This document shows, piece by piece, positions 61,437-64,000 of a stretch of DNA of 64,000 bases. The number at the start of each line of letters is the position of its first letter. Positions within the stretch are counted from its first letter, which is position 1. The stretch comes from Bacteroidota bacterium. Its GTDB lineage: Bacteria; Bacteroidota; Ignavibacteria; UBA10030; UBA8401. The notes beneath the pieces are model-generated. The model saw only the letters and a program-made list of their open reading frames with translations, was not told the DNA's origin and made no database searches. The stretch lies in contig JBBAAO010000001.1 in NCBI GenBank assembly GCA_041658205.1, positions 1,364,001 to 1,428,000 on the forward strand, written 5' to 3'. A program made the translations under genes and the position numbers.

Positions 61437-62618
61437 ATGAAAGAAGTTTTTATTGTTAGTGCATGTCGAACACCGATCGGATCATTCGGCGGAGCATTAA
61501 GTTCGCTGACGGCACCGAAGCTTGGCGCAATTGTTATTGAAGAGGCAATCAAACGTGCAAACATTTCGAAAGATTCCATCAACGAAGTCATCATGGGAAA
61601 TGTGATTCAAGCCGGTGTTGGTCAGGCTCCTGCACGTCAAGCGGCATTGTATGCCGGTCTTCCATCGTCTGTTGAAACATTTACCGTTAATAAAGTCTGC
61701 GGTTCTGGATTAAAAGCAATTATGCTTGCAGCGCAATCCATTGCGCTTGGAGATGCAGATATTATTGTTGCCGGCGGAATGGAAAGCATGTCGAACGCGC
61801 CGTATCTCATTCCGCAAGCACGCTACGGATATCGTTATGGAAATGGTGAGCTTCAGGATTCACTGATGAAAGATGGATTACAAGATGTCTATCAAAACGT
61901 TCCGATGGGAAATTTTGCAGAACAATGTGCAAAGGAATGCAATGTTCCGCGTGATGCACAAGATGAATTTGCGATACTGAGTTATAAAAGGGCACAGGAA
62001 TCTATCAACACTGGAAGATTCAAAGATGAGATCGTCAAGGTTCCAATAGTAGGGAAGAAAGGTGAAACGACATACGTGGAAGTTGATGAGGAGCCATTTA
62101 AAACAAATTTTGATAAGATACCGACCCTTCGTCCTGCGTTTCAAAAAGATGGTACAGTGACGGCTGCAAATTCATCTAAGATTAATGACGGTGCAGCTGC
62201 GTTGGTGTTGATGTCCGCAGAAAAAGTAAAATCGCTTGGGATAAAACCAATAGCAAAAATAGTTGCATCTGCTTCGGCAGCAAAAGAACCGAACTGGTTT
62301 ACAACAGCCCCGGCAGATGTTATTCCAAAAGTGTTAATGAAGGCTGGGTTAAATATTGGAGATATCGACCTTTTTGAAATTAACGAAGCATTTGCTGTGG
62401 TTACACTTGTTGTAAATAAAATTATTGGAATCGACATCAATAAAGTGAATGTGAACGGCGGCGCAGTAGCACTTGGTCATCCTATCGGTGCAAGCGGTGC
62501 TAGAATCACCGTATCGTTGTTGCATGCACTTCGCCAACGAAATCTTAAACGTGGAATGGCCGCCATTTGTATCGGCGGAGGTGAAGCAAGCGGATTGATC
62601 GTTGAATTACTGTCATGA
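61437..62618 (+). CDS. atoB: Acetyl-CoA acetyltransferase (thiolase)
   Basis: A 393-residue thiolase. The acyl-accepting Cys is in TVNKVCGSGLKA (about 89), with catalytic residues in NEAFAV (about 320), GGAVALGHPIGASGAR (about 350) and CIGGGEASG (about 380). It condenses or cleaves acetoacetyl-CoA. It is the first gene of a run with 3-hydroxyacyl-CoA dehydrogenase and acyl-CoA dehydrogenase, the enzymes of short-chain acyl-CoA interconversion. Confidence 0.95.
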   Translation: MKEVFIVSACRTPIGSFGGALSSLTAPKLGAIVIEEAIKRANISKDSINEVIMGNVIQAGVGQAPARQAALYAGLPSSVETFTVNKVCGSGLKAIMLAAQSIALGDADIIVAGGMESMSNAPYLIPQARYGYRYGNGELQDSLMKDGLQDVYQNVPMGNFAEQCAKECNVPRDAQDEFAILSYKRAQESINTGRFKDEIVKVPIVGKKGETTYVEVDEEPFKTNFDKIPTLRPAFQKDGTVTAANSSKINDGAAALVLMSAEKVKSLGIKPIAKIVASASAAKEPNWFTTAPADVIPKVLMKAGLNIGDIDLFEINEAFAVVTLVVNKIIGIDINKVNVNGGAVALGHPIGASGARITVSLLHALRQRNLKRGMAAICIGGGEASGLIVELLS

Positions 62619-62637
62619 TGTAATGTAGGATAATCTT

Positions 62638-63501
62638 ATGGCTATTAACAAAATCACTGTCATTGGTTCCGGTACAATGGGAAATGGAATTGCCCATGTT
62701 TTTGCACAATACAATTATAGCGTAACACTGAATGACATTAAGCAGGATTTTCTTGATCGCGGATTAAAAACAATTTCTTCCAATCTCGATCGTCAAGTAA
62801 AAAAAGGAACATTAACCGAAGAGCAAAAATTGAAGACTCTTGCAAACATCAAGACTTCACTTGTTTTGGCTGATGCAGTGAAAGGCGCGGACATCATCAT
62901 CGAAGCCGCTACGGAAAATAAAAACATCAAGTTTGATATTTTCCGCACTATTGATGCAAACGCTCCAGCACATGCGATTCTGGCAACAAACACTTCTTCA
63001 ATTTCAATCACCGAAATTGGTGCAGTGACGAAACGTCCATCACAGGTGATTGGAATGCATTTCATGAATCCTGTTCCGGTGATGAAACTTGTTGAAGTGA
63101 TTCGAGGACTTGCAACTTCCAATGAAACATATACTTCTGTTAAGCAATTATCAGAAGCTGTGGAAAAAGTCCCTGTAGAAGTGAATGATTATCCCGGTTT
63201 TATTTCTAACAGAATTCTTCTTCCAATGTTGAACGAAGCGATGTACTGTGTTATGGAAGGTGTTGCCGCACCCGAATCGATTGATACTGTAATGAAACTC
63301 GGCATGAACCATCCGATGGGTCCGTTGACGCTAGCAGATTTTATAGGATTGGATGTCTGTCTTTCAATTATGAACGTACTGTATGATGGACTTGGCGATT
63401 CGAAATATCGTCCATGTCCATTGTTAAAAAAGATGGTCGCCGCAGGTCACCTCGGAAGAAAAAGCGGGAAAGGTTTTTACGACTATACTGTTCAGAAATA
63501 A
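62638..63501 (+). CDS. hbd: 3-hydroxybutyryl-CoA (3-hydroxyacyl-CoA) dehydrogenase
   Basis: A 287-residue NAD-dependent enzyme. It opens ITVIGSGTMGNGIAHVFAQ (Rossmann glycine motif). The catalytic His is in IGMHFMNPVPVMKLVE, the Glu and Asn lie near EIEVFVATN-like segments (LATNTSSISITEI) and DYPGFISNRIL, and the C-terminal dimer domain has MGPLTLADFIGLD. The start is 20 bases after thiolase. No crotonase gene lies between. Confidence 0.95.
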   Translation: MAINKITVIGSGTMGNGIAHVFAQYNYSVTLNDIKQDFLDRGLKTISSNLDRQVKKGTLTEEQKLKTLANIKTSLVLADAVKGADIIIEAATENKNIKFDIFRTIDANAPAHAILATNTSSISITEIGAVTKRPSQVIGMHFMNPVPVMKLVEVIRGLATSNETYTSVKQLSEAVEKVPVEVNDYPGFISNRILLPMLNEAMYCVMEGVAAPESIDTVMKLGMNHPMGPLTLADFIGLDVCLSIMNVLYDGLGDSKYRPCPLLKKMVAAGHLGRKSGKGFYDYTVQK

Positions 63502-63585
63502 CACATTCAAATAATACCAACGCTGTATTATAACCACGGTGTTGTCATCCTCATTATCGCACAACTTAAAACATAAGAAAGTGAT

Positions 63586-64000
63586 ATGAACTTCGAACTG
63601 AATGAAACCCACAAAATGATCCAAGAAACTGCGCGCCAATTTGCGCATGTTGAACTTGCCCCTTCCGCTGATGAGCGGGACGAAAAAGAACTCTTTCCTC
63701 ACGAACAAATTAAAAAACTCGGCGAGCTCGGATTTATGGGAATGATGGTTCCCGAACAGTACGGCGGTGCCGGTCTTGACACGCTCAGCTACGTTATTGC
63801 GATCGAAGAGATTTCTAAATTGGATGCCTCTTGCGGTGTGATCATGTCCGTGAATAATTCTCTTGTCTGTTATGGATTGACCAAACACGGAACAGAAGAG
63901 CAAAAACAAAAATTTCTTATTCCGCTTGCTACAGGAAAAAAACTGGGCGCATTTGCCCTTTCGGAACCGGAAGCGGGTAGCGATGCAACAAATCAACATA
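63586..64000 (+). CDS. Acyl-CoA dehydrogenase (partial, runs off the window)
   Basis: The open frame from ATG 63586 to the right edge (138 codons) reads MNFELNETHKMIQETARQFA, then LAPSADERDEKELFP, GFMGMMVPEQYGGAGLD, VIMSVNNSLV and GAFALSEPEAGSDA. This is the N-terminal helical and FAD/substrate domain of a short-chain acyl-CoA dehydrogenase (butyryl-CoA type). The catalytic Glu lies beyond the window. It follows hbd by 84 bases. Confidence 0.93.
   Translation, partial: MNFELNETHKMIQETARQFAHVELAPSADERDEKELFPHEQIKKLGELGFMGMMVPEQYGGAGLDTLSYVIAIEEISKLDASCGVIMSVNNSLVCYGLTKHGTEEQKQKFLIPLATGKKLGAFALSEPEAGSDATNQH

Overview
The window is a gene-dense, moderately AT-rich bacterial chromosome segment of about 64 kb. 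Gene content points to the Bacteroidota/Chlorobiota/Ignavibacteriota (FCB) group, most like Ignavibacteria- or Kapabacteria-type organisms. The supporting signs are an atpD-atpC pair apart from the other ATP synthase genes, a PorD (DUF4835) and a PorV-like barrel of the type IX secretion kind, a TonB-dependent receptor with a DUF4249 lipoprotein, a DUF3667 protein, a tricorn-like protease and a tgt-yajC pair. No phage, CRISPR array or complete insertion sequence was found. This taxonomic call is an inference from gene families, not from a marker phylogeny.

Layout. 1-2 kb: the end of a probable histidine kinase, an archaemetzincin and an NtrC-type response regulator in one overlapping operon. 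2-8.2 kb: YpdA-like reductase, atpDC, alanine racemase, an unknown acidic protein and mannose-1-phosphate guanylyltransferase, followed by a palindromic mini-element. 8.4-13.7 kb: RlpA-like lipoprotein, PorD, PorV-like barrel, a large helix-hairpin-helix protein and mnmA. 13.8-15.1 kb: a glycosyltransferase-like membrane protein whose 3' end looks cut off.

15.0-27.4 kb (minus strand) is the most distinctive block: MerR regulator, a PTS EIIA protein with a DNA-binding head, three tandem HyfB-like antiporter subunits, HyfC-, HyfE-, HyfF- and HyfG-like subunits, and a ferredoxin-small subunit fusion. The large subunit has lost the cysteines that would hold a NiFe site, so this resembles an energy-converting hydrogenase-related (Ehr) ion pump rather than a hydrogenase.

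27.5-42.2 kb: DUF3667 protein, acyl-CoA carboxylase beta subunit, a tandem M14 peptidase pair (one lacking all catalytic residues), tricorn protease, pdxH, a lone cyclic-nucleotide-binding domain, tgt (lacking its zinc cysteines), yajC, ribBA and greA. 42.3-42.7 kb: tRNA-Gly, -Cys, -Leu, -Leu. 42.8-49.8 kb: a small secreted protein, maf, a B12-binding domain, family B DNA polymerase, and a DUF4249/TonB receptor pair.

49.9-50.5 kb: two tRNA-Ser genes. The second is followed by a decayed GIY-YIG endonuclease gene and a duplicated tRNA 5' fragment carrying a 30-bp double hairpin. This looks like a small homing-type element and is invisible as an open reading frame. 50.7-54.1 kb: two peroxiredoxins, then a eukaryotic-type PTPS, GTP cyclohydrolase I and two short-chain reductases, a likely tetrahydrobiopterin-type pathway. 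54.2-64 kb: Spy-like protein, TPR lipoprotein, pyrK-pyrD, folC, rho, and a thiolase, 3-hydroxyacyl-CoA dehydrogenase and acyl-CoA dehydrogenase (partial) set for short-chain acyl-CoA metabolism.
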